Assembly (NCBI GenBank): GCA_016866875.1
Contig: VGKY01000003.1
Span: 32,708-96,707 of the forward strand
DNA: 64,000 bases
DNA from: Candidatus Peribacteria bacterium
GTDB taxonomy: Bacteria; Patescibacteriota; Gracilibacteria; Peribacterales; Peribacteraceae
Reading direction: 5' to 3'
Shown: positions 1 through 9,693 of the stretch, piece by piece
How the letters are laid out: every line of letters starts with the position of its first letter
Numbering within the stretch: position 1 is the first letter of the stretch
Translations under genes and position numbers: made by a program
The notes under the pieces: model-generated
What the model was told of the DNA's origin: nothing
Databases searched by the model: none
Seen by the model: only the letters and a program-made list of their open reading frames with translations

Positions 1-485
1 CCTATCCAATCCAGTGTCTCTCCTACTCCAGGAAGCTTGCGAAATTCCTGCCATGCTTTCGTGGCCGCTCCTTCTGTGTTCCGCACCCACGCCGGCCTGC
101 GATCTGCGTACTGTTCGAGAGCTTTGAAACGCTGTTCGAGTAAAGATATCTGTGTATCAACAATTGCCTCTGCATCTTCTCTGGTTTTTGGAGCTTCTTT
201 ACTTGAAGCAGCAACGATCTTTTCAATTGTCTGTAACTTGAGCTCAGTGGCTTGCAAATTCGCATCAAATGTAAGTTTCTCCAGTTGTGTCTTGGTCATG
301 TTCAGACGCTTATTTGCAAGCTCCGGTTGTAGACGTTGTGCCAACTCTTCAAGTTCTTCATGTTGAGAGAGAAGATTCACTGCATCCTGTGACTTGGTGA
401 CATCAGTGGTGAGAATTTTCAGTGCAGAATCGACTGGCTTGATTGTTTTCTCTGACGGTGCCGATGTGGTTGTTTCATTGCCCAT
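1..485 (-). CDS. Hypothetical coiled-coil protein, partial (runs off window start)
   Basis: Minus frame open from ATG at 485 to base 1 (MGNETTTSAPSEKTIKPVDSALKILTTDVTKSQDAVNLL...LPGVGETLDWIG); not in ORF track because it is truncated by the edge. Confidence 0.7.
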   Translation of the reverse strand, partial: MGNETTTSAPSEKTIKPVDSALKILTTDVTKSQDAVNLLSQHEELEELAQRLQPELANKRLNMTKTQLEKLTFDANLQATELKLQTIEKIVAASSKEAPKTREDAEAIVDTQISLLEQRFKALEQYADRRPAWVRNTEGAATKAWQEFRKLPGVGETLDWI

Positions 486-507
486 ATATTTCTATAAGGA
501 GTAAAGA

Positions 508-1464
508 CTACGCTTTTGGAGGAGGAGGATTGACCGGAGGCGTCTGATCCTTTGCGGGACTCGATACTTCCGATGGCTTTTGATTTCCGGCGAGAGCGGA
601 CTCTGCAGGAGGCTTCGACGGCTCTGGCTTTTTGTAGACGTCGAAAATCGTCGGAGGAGGTACAACGTACTTTTTTCCTGGATTGTTTGATTCAAATACC
701 TTCCTTTCCTGAACCCAACGCCTGTGCTCTGCTTTCCACTTGCTCTCTAGCCCGGAACGGACAACAGGATCAACGGAAGCCTTCAATACCTCCTCACGCT
801 CCTCTGGCTTTAGTTTCTCCAAACTGGCCGTATCCCCTTTCGCCTGCTCCATCGCCATGCGGAACCGAAGACTTCCGCTGAAATCCAGCATGTTGAAAGA
901 CTCACCAATACTGGCGAGAAAATCGAAAATGATTGCACGGAGAAACTCCTGCGCCTCCGGGGGAAGTTTGCCAAGGATTTTGTCTACCTGTTCCTCGGCA
1001 CGCTCGGAAAGCGGAGCAGCCGGGAACGTGTCCAAGTATTTCTGCCCCGCATTCATCTCATCACTGAGCTGGCTGATTTCAAAACGCAGTGCCGCATCTG
1101 TCGCCTGCTGCTCTTTCTCAGAAGGGGCATCTGCAAGTGCCTTGAGGAGATCAGTGATGCCGCTGGTTGCCGCCTCACCGCCCATGGCCTGCTCAAAACT
1201 TTTCCATTTCTCAAAACCCTTCAACTTCGAGGAATCTGCCCCCTCATGAGCAAGATAGGCATTTGACCAGGCTGTCTGCAATTCATTCAGCACAGACATT
1301 TCTGTGATGGGCTGAGGATTTTCCTTGTCCTTCCCAGTATTTCGATTGCGCACACCAATCTCCTGACGCAGTGCACCAAGCTGGCTTTGGACCTCCTGAA
1401 TCGCCTCCTTCTTCTTCCGAAGTTCTGGTGTGAGTTCCTGCCGTTCTGCTTTTTCTTTTGGCAT
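508..1464 (-). CDS. Hypothetical protein, charged/coiled coil, Pro-rich C-terminus
   Basis: 318-aa ORF, co-oriented with neighbours. Confidence 0.7.
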   Translation of the reverse strand: MPKEKAERQELTPELRKKKEAIQEVQSQLGALRQEIGVRNRNTGKDKENPQPITEMSVLNELQTAWSNAYLAHEGADSSKLKGFEKWKSFEQAMGGEAATSGITDLLKALADAPSEKEQQATDAALRFEISQLSDEMNAGQKYLDTFPAAPLSERAEEQVDKILGKLPPEAQEFLRAIIFDFLASIGESFNMLDFSGSLRFRMAMEQAKGDTASLEKLKPEEREEVLKASVDPVVRSGLESKWKAEHRRWVQERKVFESNNPGKKYVVPPPTIFDVYKKPEPSKPPAESALAGNQKPSEVSSPAKDQTPPVNPPPPKA

Positions 1465-1479
1465 AAGAAATGAAGTAAG

Positions 1480-1707
1480 TTATTTGCCTGCAGTTGCTGC
1501 TGCTACAGCACCGCCAGCGATCTTTTCGACCGTCTGCTTCAGTGCCGCATTCCAGGGGATCGCCCGTGCGCGGTCGAGAATGGATTTCAGCCGATCAAGC
1601 TGCGGGGGTGTCATACGTGCGAGTCCCGCGAGCCAGTAGGCACGCTCAGCGTCCGTGAGCAGAAGACTTTCACGGATCATCGCCTGCAAAGAAGCGAGTT
1701 CGAGCAT
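1480..1707 (-). CDS. Hypothetical small protein
   Basis: 75-aa ORF adjacent to and co-oriented with 508..1464. Confidence 0.55.
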   Translation of the reverse strand: MLELASLQAMIRESLLLTDAERAYWLAGLARMTPPQLDRLKSILDRARAIPWNAALKQTVEKIAGGAVAAATAGK

Positions 1708-1825
1708 GGGGTGTGTATTTCTCTTCTAGTATAACAAAAAAAGGCTATCGGGACAATATAGCGTAAAATGCGCAGTTGAAAGTAGAAATAGGCACATGGA
1801 GAATGCCGTACGGGATACCGTCCGG

Positions 1826-1863
1826 TTCATTATTCTTCATTCATCATTATTCATTCTTCATTG
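1826..1863. repeat. Heptanucleotide (7-nt) tandem microrepeat
   Basis: ttcatta ttcttca ttcatca ttattca ttcttca. Confidence 0.85.
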
Positions 1864-1867
1864 TCCT

Positions 1868-2215
1868 ATGAACGTCCAGCACTTCGAACAGGGATTCCAC
1901 TACAGCGACACACAGCTCGTCGTCGTCGCAAAAAAGATCGGCAAGCTCGCAACCTACTGCAAGCGCCTTCAGGATGAGTCATCAGTAATCCGCGTGGAGT
2001 CGGAGCATCGTCCGACGAAGAAAGACCGCGATGAAGTAAAAGTCATGATCACCGTGGATCTCCCGCAAGCAACACTGCGAGCGGAATCCCGACGCAAGGA
2101 CCCGATCGAGGCACTCGACCGCTGCATCGAGAAGCTCGAGCCGCAGGTGAAGCGGTATAAGGAAAAGCACACACCGAGTCTCCGGAGCCGCGTGGAGCGG
2201 AGGCACGGGAAATAG
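1868..2215 (+). CDS. Ribosome hibernation promoting factor/RaiA-like (sigma-54 modulation family)
   Basis: MNVQHFEQGFHYSDTQLVVVAKKIGKLATYCKRL...DPIEALDRCIEKLEPQVKRYKEKH. Confidence 0.7.
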   Translation: MNVQHFEQGFHYSDTQLVVVAKKIGKLATYCKRLQDESSVIRVESEHRPTKKDRDEVKVMITVDLPQATLRAESRRKDPIEALDRCIEKLEPQVKRYKEKHTPSLRSRVERRHGK

Positions 2216-2217
2216 GG

Positions 2218-3255
2218 TTACTCCCACTCCACTCTCCCCAGATCCGGTACCACCGTCATCCATGTCGACCCTGCGGAAAACCGCAGCGGCTGGTTATGCA
2301 GATCAAAAAATGTCAGGCCCGTATCGAATCCTTTGCTCTGCCACGTACCGGGGATGGCATACCCCGAACGAAACAGTATCGCTTCTCCTTTTCCCTCTAC
2401 CGGAATCGTGAGGCGTCCGAATTCTCCGATTTCGGCAACGGGTATCTGAAGCACGAGAACGTTATGGGGCTGAAGTCCGCTGATGACGCCTCCGTTGATG
2501 CGCAGATAGGAACCGTCGGGCAAGCTTCTGTACTCCACGTTATGAAGAGAGCTCAAAAAACTTATATGGATCAGTGATGCGCCGGACGCAGATGCCGGAG
2601 GACCACCGGTCGGATACGGCGGCCAGGAAACAGCGTTTGTCTCTTCCGGTAAAAGTTTTTCCATCACCGCATCGGAAAGGAACAGATTGTGCGGTGCGGG
2701 GACGTCGTCACGTCGAAGTGCGTAGGTACCATCATCAAAATACAGAACATTCACCGTGGTCAGCGTATCGAAAACTTTGGCTCTTTCGAAGGCTTCCGGG
2801 CTTCCTCCCGCATGCAGGATCGCACCGAGCCATGGCTGTGAAGCATCGACAAAGTACGGCCTCAGCGAGCGTACGGGACCGACAGACGCAGGCAAATTCT
2901 TGCGATCAAAAAGGGCAAGGAACCGGGAGATCATCCCCTCTACCGGAAATTCCATGATGAAGAGTGCCTTTTCGAGTCCGGACTGATACGGTCGGGCATC
3001 CTCCTGATTCTCGATCATCACACCGATGATGCTCCGCTTTTTTTGTCCTTCGGGAAACAAACTGAGACGAAGAAGAAAACCGGGAGGTGCAAGGGAAAAC
3101 TCAACGGGCTTTTCCTCCGCAGTACTCCCAGACTCTTTTTGCAAAACAGGAAGTGTGGAAAAAATGCCAAAGAAGATGGCAACAAGCACCACTGCAAAGG
3201 TGATGGAGAGCGAAACGGCAATCGCGGGGGCAATACGACGCATAGCAATGTACAT
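2218..3255 (-). CDS. DUF3048 (YerB-like) domain protein with N-terminal TM anchor
   Basis: ASVGPVRSLRPYFVDASQPWLGAILHAGGSPEAF pattern; likely start at 3255 or 3243 rather than ORF-track start 3420. Confidence 0.65.
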   Translation of the reverse strand: MYIAMRRIAPAIAVSLSITFAVVLVAIFFGIFSTLPVLQKESGSTAEEKPVEFSLAPPGFLLRLSLFPEGQKKRSIIGVMIENQEDARPYQSGLEKALFIMEFPVEGMISRFLALFDRKNLPASVGPVRSLRPYFVDASQPWLGAILHAGGSPEAFERAKVFDTLTTVNVLYFDDGTYALRRDDVPAPHNLFLSDAVMEKLLPEETNAVSWPPYPTGGPPASASGASLIHISFLSSLHNVEYRSLPDGSYLRINGGVISGLQPHNVLVLQIPVAEIGEFGRLTIPVEGKGEAILFRSGYAIPGTWQSKGFDTGLTFFDLHNQPLRFSAGSTWMTVVPDLGRVEWE

Positions 3256-3256
3256 C

Positions 3257-3952
3257 TTACTTCTTCTTCTCCTCCTTCTTGGCGGCTGCAGCATCGGCGG
3301 CTGGAGCTGCTGCACCTTCTGCGGCAGCACCCTCGGCACCCGGAGCTGCTGCTGCACCCTCGGCACCTTCCACAGGAGCGGCAACTTCCACCACCTCCTC
3401 CTCACGGGGCTCCTGGACAACCGCGAGCACCGTTTCCGTCGACTCCTTCACCTTCACGCCGGACGGCACCTGCAGATCTGCAACAGTCACCACATCATGG
3501 AATTCCTTAAGACCGGAGATACTGGCAATGAGTTCGTGGGGAAGATCCTTCGGAAGACATCGGACGGTAACGTGATCGTGTGCAACGACGAAGATAGCAG
3601 CGAGTTCCTTGATCGCCGGGGCCTCGCCCGCAAAGCGCACAGGCACCTTCGTCTCCACTTCCTTCGTCATGTCCACGGCGTAGAAATCCACGTGGGCGAT
3701 CTGACCGCTCAAAGGATCGAGATCCACCTGATGGATCAGGGCCGGCACATGGCGACTTCCCAGACGGATCTCCACGATGGAGCTCTCTCCGGCTTTGGTA
3801 TACACGCGAGTGATCTCGCCCTTATCGCATGCGAGAGACTCAGTGGCTACCCCACTTCCGTACACGACACAGGGCACCTTCCCGGCACCACGCAGTACCT
3901 TGGGCTTGATGCCTGCGGTTCGAGCCTCTGCTTGTAACGCAATCATTTCCAT
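3257..3952 (-). CDS. rplY: 50S ribosomal protein L25 (CTC form)
   Basis: L25/TL5 pattern (CVVYGSG..., VDLDPLSGQIAHVDFYAVD, KVPVRFAGEAPAIKE) plus Ala/Glu-rich tail. Confidence 0.9.
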   Translation of the reverse strand: MEMIALQAEARTAGIKPKVLRGAGKVPCVVYGSGVATESLACDKGEITRVYTKAGESSIVEIRLGSRHVPALIHQVDLDPLSGQIAHVDFYAVDMTKEVETKVPVRFAGEAPAIKELAAIFVVAHDHVTVRCLPKDLPHELIASISGLKEFHDVVTVADLQVPSGVKVKESTETVLAVVQEPREEEVVEVAAPVEGAEGAAAAPGAEGAAAEGAAAPAADAAAAKKEEKKK

Positions 3953-4060
3953 TGCCGGTAGAGCCTAAAGGAGGGCAAGGGGGCGGTCAACGAGATTGAG
4001 TAGTTTGCGGAGGATGCAAACAGAGCGCAGGTTCTGGGTAGCCTGTAACCCCACAACCTT

Positions 4061-4816
4061 TTACCGCATAGGAGTTGCCTTATCCCTCCATTTCCAAAAG
4101 TACTTCATAGCGCTCAGGAGATGCGCGCGCCCTACGCGAGTACCAAGAAGCGAGAATACCCCACCCTCGCTCAATCGACGCTGACGATCGGCAACGGCAA
4201 CGGTTGGATAGTAGTGCACACGCTTTCCCCGCAACCAACAGCGCCGGCAGAGATCTATGTCTTCGAAGAAGAGAAAGAAACGATGGTCAAACCCGCCGAG
4301 GTCTTCAAAGAAGGCTCGCCGCATGAGTACACAACCCCCCGCCACCCAATCGGTATCGCGCTCCTGATCGGGGCTGATGTCGGACTGGAGATAGCGCTGC
4401 ACACGATGGGGAAAGAGCCTTCCGAGAACGGTGCGATTGGCAATCACGTCTATGGGTAGAGGAAAACGCCGGGCGGAGAAGCGCGCCGACCCATCTGGAA
4501 ACTGGAGCTTCGGTGCAAGGATGCCAATGTCTGGCTCTGCCTCCATCTTCCCCACCAATGTCTCCACTGCCGAAGGCGGGAGCATCTTCACGGGATTGTT
4601 GATGAGGATATAGGTGCCACAGGCGACGCGTGCACCCGCAGCATACCCACCACCAAATCCGAGATTGCGTGACGTCTCAACGATCTTCACCCGGGAATCT
4701 CCCGGCAACTGCCTTCGCAAGATCCCGATGCTGTCGGTGTCGGAGTGGTTGTCGACGACGATGACCTCCAGCCGGTCACCGATGGTCTGGGCAAGCAGCG
4801 CCCGGACACATGCCAA
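4061..4816 (-). CDS. Family 2 glycosyltransferase
   Basis: VIVVDNHSDTDS...NLGFGGGYAAGARVA...DTDWVAGGCVLMRRAFFEDLGGFDHRFFLFFEDIDLCRR; true start is probably upstream of TTG 4816 (frame continues ...IVLSYRSPRDTLACVRA). Confidence 0.85.
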   Translation of the reverse strand: MACVRALLAQTIGDRLEVIVVDNHSDTDSIGILRRQLPGDSRVKIVETSRNLGFGGGYAAGARVACGTYILINNPVKMLPPSAVETLVGKMEAEPDIGILAPKLQFPDGSARFSARRFPLPIDVIANRTVLGRLFPHRVQRYLQSDISPDQERDTDWVAGGCVLMRRAFFEDLGGFDHRFFLFFEDIDLCRRCWLRGKRVHYYPTVAVADRQRRLSEGGVFSLLGTRVGRAHLLSAMKYFWKWRDKATPMR

Positions 4817-4871
4817 TGTGTCGCGTGGACTGCGATAGCTCAGAACGATGGCGGAGACGATGGGCTGAATA

Positions 4872-4955
4872 CAAGGAGAAGGTAGAAAGTAGCAAGGAGC
4901 AGTGCCATGATTGTATGCGTAGCTACATGCTACCTGCTACCTACTACTTTCGCTG
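4872..4955. repeat. Two inverted 7-nt tandem microrepeats at the uvrC start
   Basis: aggagaa ggtagaa agtagca aggagca ... agctaca tgctacc tgctacc tactact. Confidence 0.8.
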
Positions 4956-7086
4956 TTTGGACAATCCACACCTCCCCTCCCTTCGCAAACGCATCGCCAA
5001 GGCTCCGACATCGTCAGGGGTCTATCGCTGGAAAAACAGCAAGGGCGAGGTGCTGTACGTCGGCAAAGCGGTGAACCTCCGGGAGCGCCTGAGGAACTAC
5101 GTCGCGACAAAGGCAGATAAAGGTCTCGGACCATGGAAGCTTGCCCTGAGAAATCACCTTGCGGACGTTGACTGGACCCTGACGAATTCCGAGCTCGAGG
5201 CACTCATCCTTGAAACGAACCTCATCAAGGAAATCCGTCCGCGCTACAACGTGATGATGAAGGACGACAAAAATCACGTGTACGTCGAAGTGACGGTGAG
5301 CGACCCCTGCCCATCCATCGATGTCGTGCGGCAGATGAGCAATGCCAAGGCACGCTACTTCGGCCCCTTTCTCACCGCGTGGGAAGTGCGCCGCAGCCTG
5401 GAACTCTTGCAGCTGCTCCTGAGTTTCCAAGCATGCAAACGGGGACTGGAGAGATGCAATAAAGAAGCTCATCGCTCGCTATCCGCTACAAACCCTCCGA
5501 AGCCCTGTCTCGAGTACCAAATCGGCAAATGCAACGGACTCTGCATTGGCGCACTCACTCCCGAGGAATACTGCAAGCGCATCGATGCCGTCATGGATTT
5601 TTTCAAGGGCAACCGTGGAGCAGTTGCCATGAAAGCGCGCGAACTCATGGCACAGGCTGCTCAGGAAAAAAAGTTTGAGCGTGCAGGAAAACTCCGTGAT
5701 GCCCTTGCGTTCATTGAGCACCAGAAAGAGGGACAGATCGTCTCCGACCCGCACGGCAAAGACCTCGACATCATCGGTATCGCTCTCAGTACCGCACGGG
5801 CGCAGGCGGTTGCGCTCCGTGTCCGCGACGGCAAGCTCATCGGCGAACAGCTCTACCCGCTCATCGGGCAGCCAGAGAGCGTCACCGAGGCACTCACGGG
5901 ATTTCTTCCGCAGTACATAGAAGTGCAGACGTCCCTGCCCGCTGCACTCATCGTCCCGGAAGAATTTCCGGATCGCACGCTACTGGCCAAGCTTGCTACG
6001 GAGCGCACGGGGCGAAGGGTAGACATCATCGTCCCCGAACGTGGGAAGAAATCGCATCTCCTGGAACTCGCGATGCACAACGCCGAGGAGAAGCTCCGGG
6101 CGCAGGAAACCGCATGGGAGAGCGCTGCACGCAATCTTGAAGATGCGCTCAAAGAGCTGCAGGAAGCCCTCGCTCTTCCCTCTCCTCCCAAGCGGATCGA
6201 AGGCTACGACATCTCGCACCTCGGCGGAACCGAAACGGTCGGCAGCATGGTGGTAATGCAGAGCGGCAAGCCAGCGAACAAAGAATACCGATCGTTCACA
6301 TTGCGCACCGTACGGGAAGGAGAGATCGACGACTACAAATCCCTACGGGAAGTACTGCGCCGAAGACTGCGGCACCTTGTCGACGAACGAAAGCAGTGGG
6401 AGGAAAAGGGAGTGACAATCGGCAAAGCTCTCAAGAAAGACCGGGCAACCATCGCAACGATGCTCCCATGCGAAAACAGCAAGGAGCTCGCCTGCATCGT
6501 GGCACGGGAAAATGATCACCTCTGCGGCTGCGGCAGACTTGTAGAACTCGAGAACAAGGTCATCGCACTCGAGCCTTTGTGGATTGCCGAGGAATACCAA
6601 AAAGAGCGCCTGTGGTTCACGCTCGCACGATCGCTCCTCTCGACGCTGAAGAAAGGCAAGATCTACGCTGTAGCAACGCCGGAAACCCATGACGCACTCA
6701 ACGAGGTAGGCTTCCTGGATATCGATCATCCGCCGCCATGCATCAAGCACATGGGCAAAGCTACATCCATCCCGATGATGATGGAAGCACAGCGAAGCAA
6801 GCCCGACGCATCGCTCTGCGAGCGCCCCGACCTGCTCGTCATCGATGGAGGCAAGGGGCAGCTCAGCGCCGCACGCGATGCGATGCAGATCATCGGCATA
6901 GAACTGCCTGTTCTTGGCCTAGCCAAAAAACAAGAGGAGATCTTTGTACGGGGGAAAAAAGACCCCCTGATCCTTCCACAGGAATCCCCTGCAAAGTATC
7001 TCCTGATGCGACTGAGAGACGAAGCACACCGATGTAGTAACGCGCACAGAGAAAAGAGACTGAAGCGCAGAGTGCTGGGTGCGTGA
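4927..7086 (+). CDS. uvrC: Excinuclease ABC subunit C with GNAT-like insertion
   Basis: GIY-YIG (GVYRWKN..LYVGKAVNLRERLRNYV), UVR motif, RNase H-like DISHLGG / LLVIDGGKGQL / RDEAHR; lacks C-terminal HhH. Confidence 0.93.
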   Translation: MLPATYYFRCLDNPHLPSLRKRIAKAPTSSGVYRWKNSKGEVLYVGKAVNLRERLRNYVATKADKGLGPWKLALRNHLADVDWTLTNSELEALILETNLIKEIRPRYNVMMKDDKNHVYVEVTVSDPCPSIDVVRQMSNAKARYFGPFLTAWEVRRSLELLQLLLSFQACKRGLERCNKEAHRSLSATNPPKPCLEYQIGKCNGLCIGALTPEEYCKRIDAVMDFFKGNRGAVAMKARELMAQAAQEKKFERAGKLRDALAFIEHQKEGQIVSDPHGKDLDIIGIALSTARAQAVALRVRDGKLIGEQLYPLIGQPESVTEALTGFLPQYIEVQTSLPAALIVPEEFPDRTLLAKLATERTGRRVDIIVPERGKKSHLLELAMHNAEEKLRAQETAWESAARNLEDALKELQEALALPSPPKRIEGYDISHLGGTETVGSMVVMQSGKPANKEYRSFTLRTVREGEIDDYKSLREVLRRRLRHLVDERKQWEEKGVTIGKALKKDRATIATMLPCENSKELACIVARENDHLCGCGRLVELENKVIALEPLWIAEEYQKERLWFTLARSLLSTLKKGKIYAVATPETHDALNEVGFLDIDHPPPCIKHMGKATSIPMMMEAQRSKPDASLCERPDLLVIDGGKGQLSAARDAMQIIGIELPVLGLAKKQEEIFVRGKKDPLILPQESPAKYLLMRLRDEAHRCSNAHREKRLKRRVLGA

Positions 7087-7091
7087 GTCGC

Positions 7092-7652
7092 TTACGCCGC
7101 ATCGATATCATGCCCCCTCCTCTGGTAACGCGTGACGACGTCAGCGATGGCGGAGGCTACATGTGCTGCATGCGGTACGTAGCGCAACTTCACGGCGTCT
7201 CCCCCGAGCCCCTCTTTCAAATGCAACGTGAGCGAGCCGAAGGGAAAGAGATTGAGATACTGGGTAGCGGAGCTCACCCCTCCGACGTTCTCGAGGTGAA
7301 TCGGCTTCTCCTCATGCCGGATAAAAGACGTCTGATCCACAAGCACAATCTTCTCCGTCGTGACGAGGAACATATCGTAGCGCCAGTCGATGAACTCCCT
7401 AAGCACGTGGAAGAAGACGAACACCAGCCAGAGCAACACTGACCCGGCGATGATCTCGTAGAGCGGCCACTCGTACTTCCACGCGAGAAAGATGACCCCA
7501 AGGAAGACGGCAGTGATCATCATTTCCCGCACGGACTTAAAAACGAACGAGAGCCAATGGTACCGCGTCAGCAGCACTTCCTCTTCACCTTCCGTGCAGT
7601 AGCGCTGACGGATCTTCTGGGCGATGTTCGTATCGAGTGCAAAGAAACGCAT
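7092..7652 (-). CDS. PH domain (bPH2) membrane protein
   Basis: RYHW...two TM helices...YDMFLVTTEKIVLVDQTSFI. Confidence 0.65.
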   Translation of the reverse strand: MRFFALDTNIAQKIRQRYCTEGEEEVLLTRYHWLSFVFKSVREMMITAVFLGVIFLAWKYEWPLYEIIAGSVLLWLVFVFFHVLREFIDWRYDMFLVTTEKIVLVDQTSFIRHEEKPIHLENVGGVSSATQYLNLFPFGSLTLHLKEGLGGDAVKLRYVPHAAHVASAIADVVTRYQRRGHDIDAA

Positions 7653-7732
7653 AGGTGCAGTGTATCGCGGACAATCTCTTTGCAACATGCCATCCTTCTC
7701 CGTACACTTCGCACGCGCTCTGTGACCCATTT

Positions 7733-7807
7733 GGCCCCATCGTCTATCGGCTAGGACACCTGGTTCTCATCCAGGAAAGCGGAGTTCGATTCTCCGTGGG
7801 GCTGCCA
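7733..7807 (+). tRNA. tRNA-Glu (anticodon CTC)
   Basis: GGCCCCA acceptor pairs with TGGGGCT; anticodon stem CCTGG-TTCTCAT-CCAGG; T arm GGAGTTCGATTCTCC; encoded CCA. Confidence 0.95.
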
Positions 7808-7909
7808 TCCGACTCGCTTCGCTCGCTCGTGCTCTGCGGACTTCAAGCTCCGACCACCCTATTTTTCGGCGAGACAAGTGCCCCGATCGTAGCGCAAGAA
7901 GCAAATACC

Positions 7910-8173
7910 TCACACCCTCGCCATCTTCCACCCAAGCTCCAGTTGGCGATTGGAGACGGCCCAACGGTCGATCGCAGGGCTCACGGTCGCTGCGAGAAAG
8001 ATGTTTCCCAGGAGGTGCTTCACGGTAAATGGGATCTGGCCAATGAATGCCTCCCGCATCGAGCCTCCAAAGAGCACAGGACCGAGGAGGACCCCCGTGA
8101 GAAGATCGAAGAAAATCGTGGCTGCGATCGCGAAGAGCACGTAGTGCCACCACTGCCCTTTGGCGTGCCGCAA
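7910..8173 (-). CDS. Hypothetical membrane protein
   Basis: 87-aa ORF with hydrophobic segments. Confidence 0.5.
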   Translation of the reverse strand: MRHAKGQWWHYVLFAIAATIFFDLLTGVLLGPVLFGGSMREAFIGQIPFTVKHLLGNIFLAATVSPAIDRWAVSNRQLELGWKMARV

Positions 8174-8402
8174 TATCTGTGCCGCACTGCCAATGATGAC
8201 GACTGCTGACGTTGCTACGGTGGCTGCACACTACAAGCAGGTATTCACGGCAGCAGGATGGACGATGGGTGACTCAATGGAAGGAGGGGGTACATCGATC
8301 CTGCAAGCCAAGAAAGGAAGTCAGGATGCCGCTGTGATGATCGCAGGAGCAGCAGGACAGACCTCTATCACCATCGGGATCAGCGAGACAGACGAGGAAT
8401 AG
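8160..8402 (+). CDS. Hypothetical short protein, possibly the C-terminal remnant of a larger protein
   Basis: 80-aa ORF; looks like a protein C-terminal module (YKQVFTAAGWTMGDSMEGGGTSILQAKKG). Confidence 0.35.
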   Translation: MACRNICAALPMMTTADVATVAAHYKQVFTAAGWTMGDSMEGGGTSILQAKKGSQDAAVMIAGAAGQTSITIGISETDEE

Positions 8403-8702
8403 CACGCGCTCTAGAGGTGCGCTTTGCACATAAAGAGAGACCCGTCCGAGGAGCGGACGGGCAACCCTCCTCCCTGCATCAAGTGAGTGAGTACAGGGCG
8501 GGCTGTTGTCTCTTCCGAGAAGCTCGCTGCGTGGTGCCATGCAGCATCGAGTGTCGGGCACTCAAGCTCCACACAAAAAGAGACTAGGAGCATCATAGGG
8601 AAAAGCACCGAATTGTAAAGTAAATATGACATTTCACTGTACCCATCAGATAACCGCATACGCCCCGCCCCAGGAGGAACGTGGGTATACTCTGGTCCAC
8701 AT

Positions 8703-9686
8703 ATGGACATCCAGCGCACAGCGGCGGCGATCATGGCGGATCCTCATGCAAAGGAGGCAAGCCTGCGGCAGATGAACATGCCGTGGTTCATGACGCCATT
8801 TTTTCCCACGCTTGTTCAAGAGTCTCACCTCAGTGATGCCGATCGCGCGCTCGTTGAAGCATTTGCCCAAGACGGGTACGTGGTAGTCGATGCAGAGATT
8901 CCCAATCGCGATGCACTGATAGCACAGATGGTTGCCACACTGCATCCGATGTTCCGGGGTAGCAACCGGATTCAGGATGCATGGAAGGACAATGCAAACG
9001 CGAAGACCCTTGCGACACTGCCGCACATCGACCGCATCTTGCGGCTGCTCTACCAGCGAGACCCCATCCCCTTTCAGACCCTCAACTTCGCCCACGGCAC
9101 AGAGCAGCACACGCACAGCGACACGATCCATTTTCACTGCATCCCCCATCACTTCATGTGCGGTGTGTGGATCGCACTGGAAGACATCGATACCTCGTGC
9201 GGCCCACTCCACGTCTACCCGGGCAGTCACAAGATGCCCGCCTGGGACTTCCATGATCTCGGGCTCCCCTCCGGCAGGGAGTCCTATGCGCGCTACGAAG
9301 ACTGTATGCAGGCCTACGTGGAAGCAACCGGCATGCGCAAGCACATCGTGACCATGAAGAAAGGGCAAGCAGCGATCTGGGCGGCCACTCTGCTCCACGG
9401 TGGTGAGAGCATTACCGATGCGTCACGCACACGCCACAGCCAAGTGACGCACTACTATTTTGAGAATTGCCTCTACTACACGCCGATGCACTCCGATCCC
9501 TACATCGGAAAAATGCACCTGCGAAATATCACCGATATCCGTACGGGGCAACTTGTCCCCAATCGTTATGCAGGGAAAACCATCAGCGCCATCCCCGAGC
9601 CAGTGAGTCCTGTGCAGAGCGCTACCCTGGCCTCGAAGCATGTACTAAAAAGACTGCTGGCAAGAGCGAAGAAGACGCTGCAGTGA
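8703..9686 (+). CDS. Phytanoyl-CoA dioxygenase (PhyH) family Fe(II)/2OG oxygenase
   Basis: FAQDGYVVVDAEIPN, THSDTIHFHCIPHHFMCGVWIALEDIDTSCGPLHVYPGSHK. Confidence 0.85.
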   Translation: MDIQRTAAAIMADPHAKEASLRQMNMPWFMTPFFPTLVQESHLSDADRALVEAFAQDGYVVVDAEIPNRDALIAQMVATLHPMFRGSNRIQDAWKDNANAKTLATLPHIDRILRLLYQRDPIPFQTLNFAHGTEQHTHSDTIHFHCIPHHFMCGVWIALEDIDTSCGPLHVYPGSHKMPAWDFHDLGLPSGRESYARYEDCMQAYVEATGMRKHIVTMKKGQAAIWAATLLHGGESITDASRTRHSQVTHYYFENCLYYTPMHSDPYIGKMHLRNITDIRTGQLVPNRYAGKTISAIPEPVSPVQSATLASKHVLKRLLARAKKTLQ

Positions 9687-9693
9687 GGAACCA

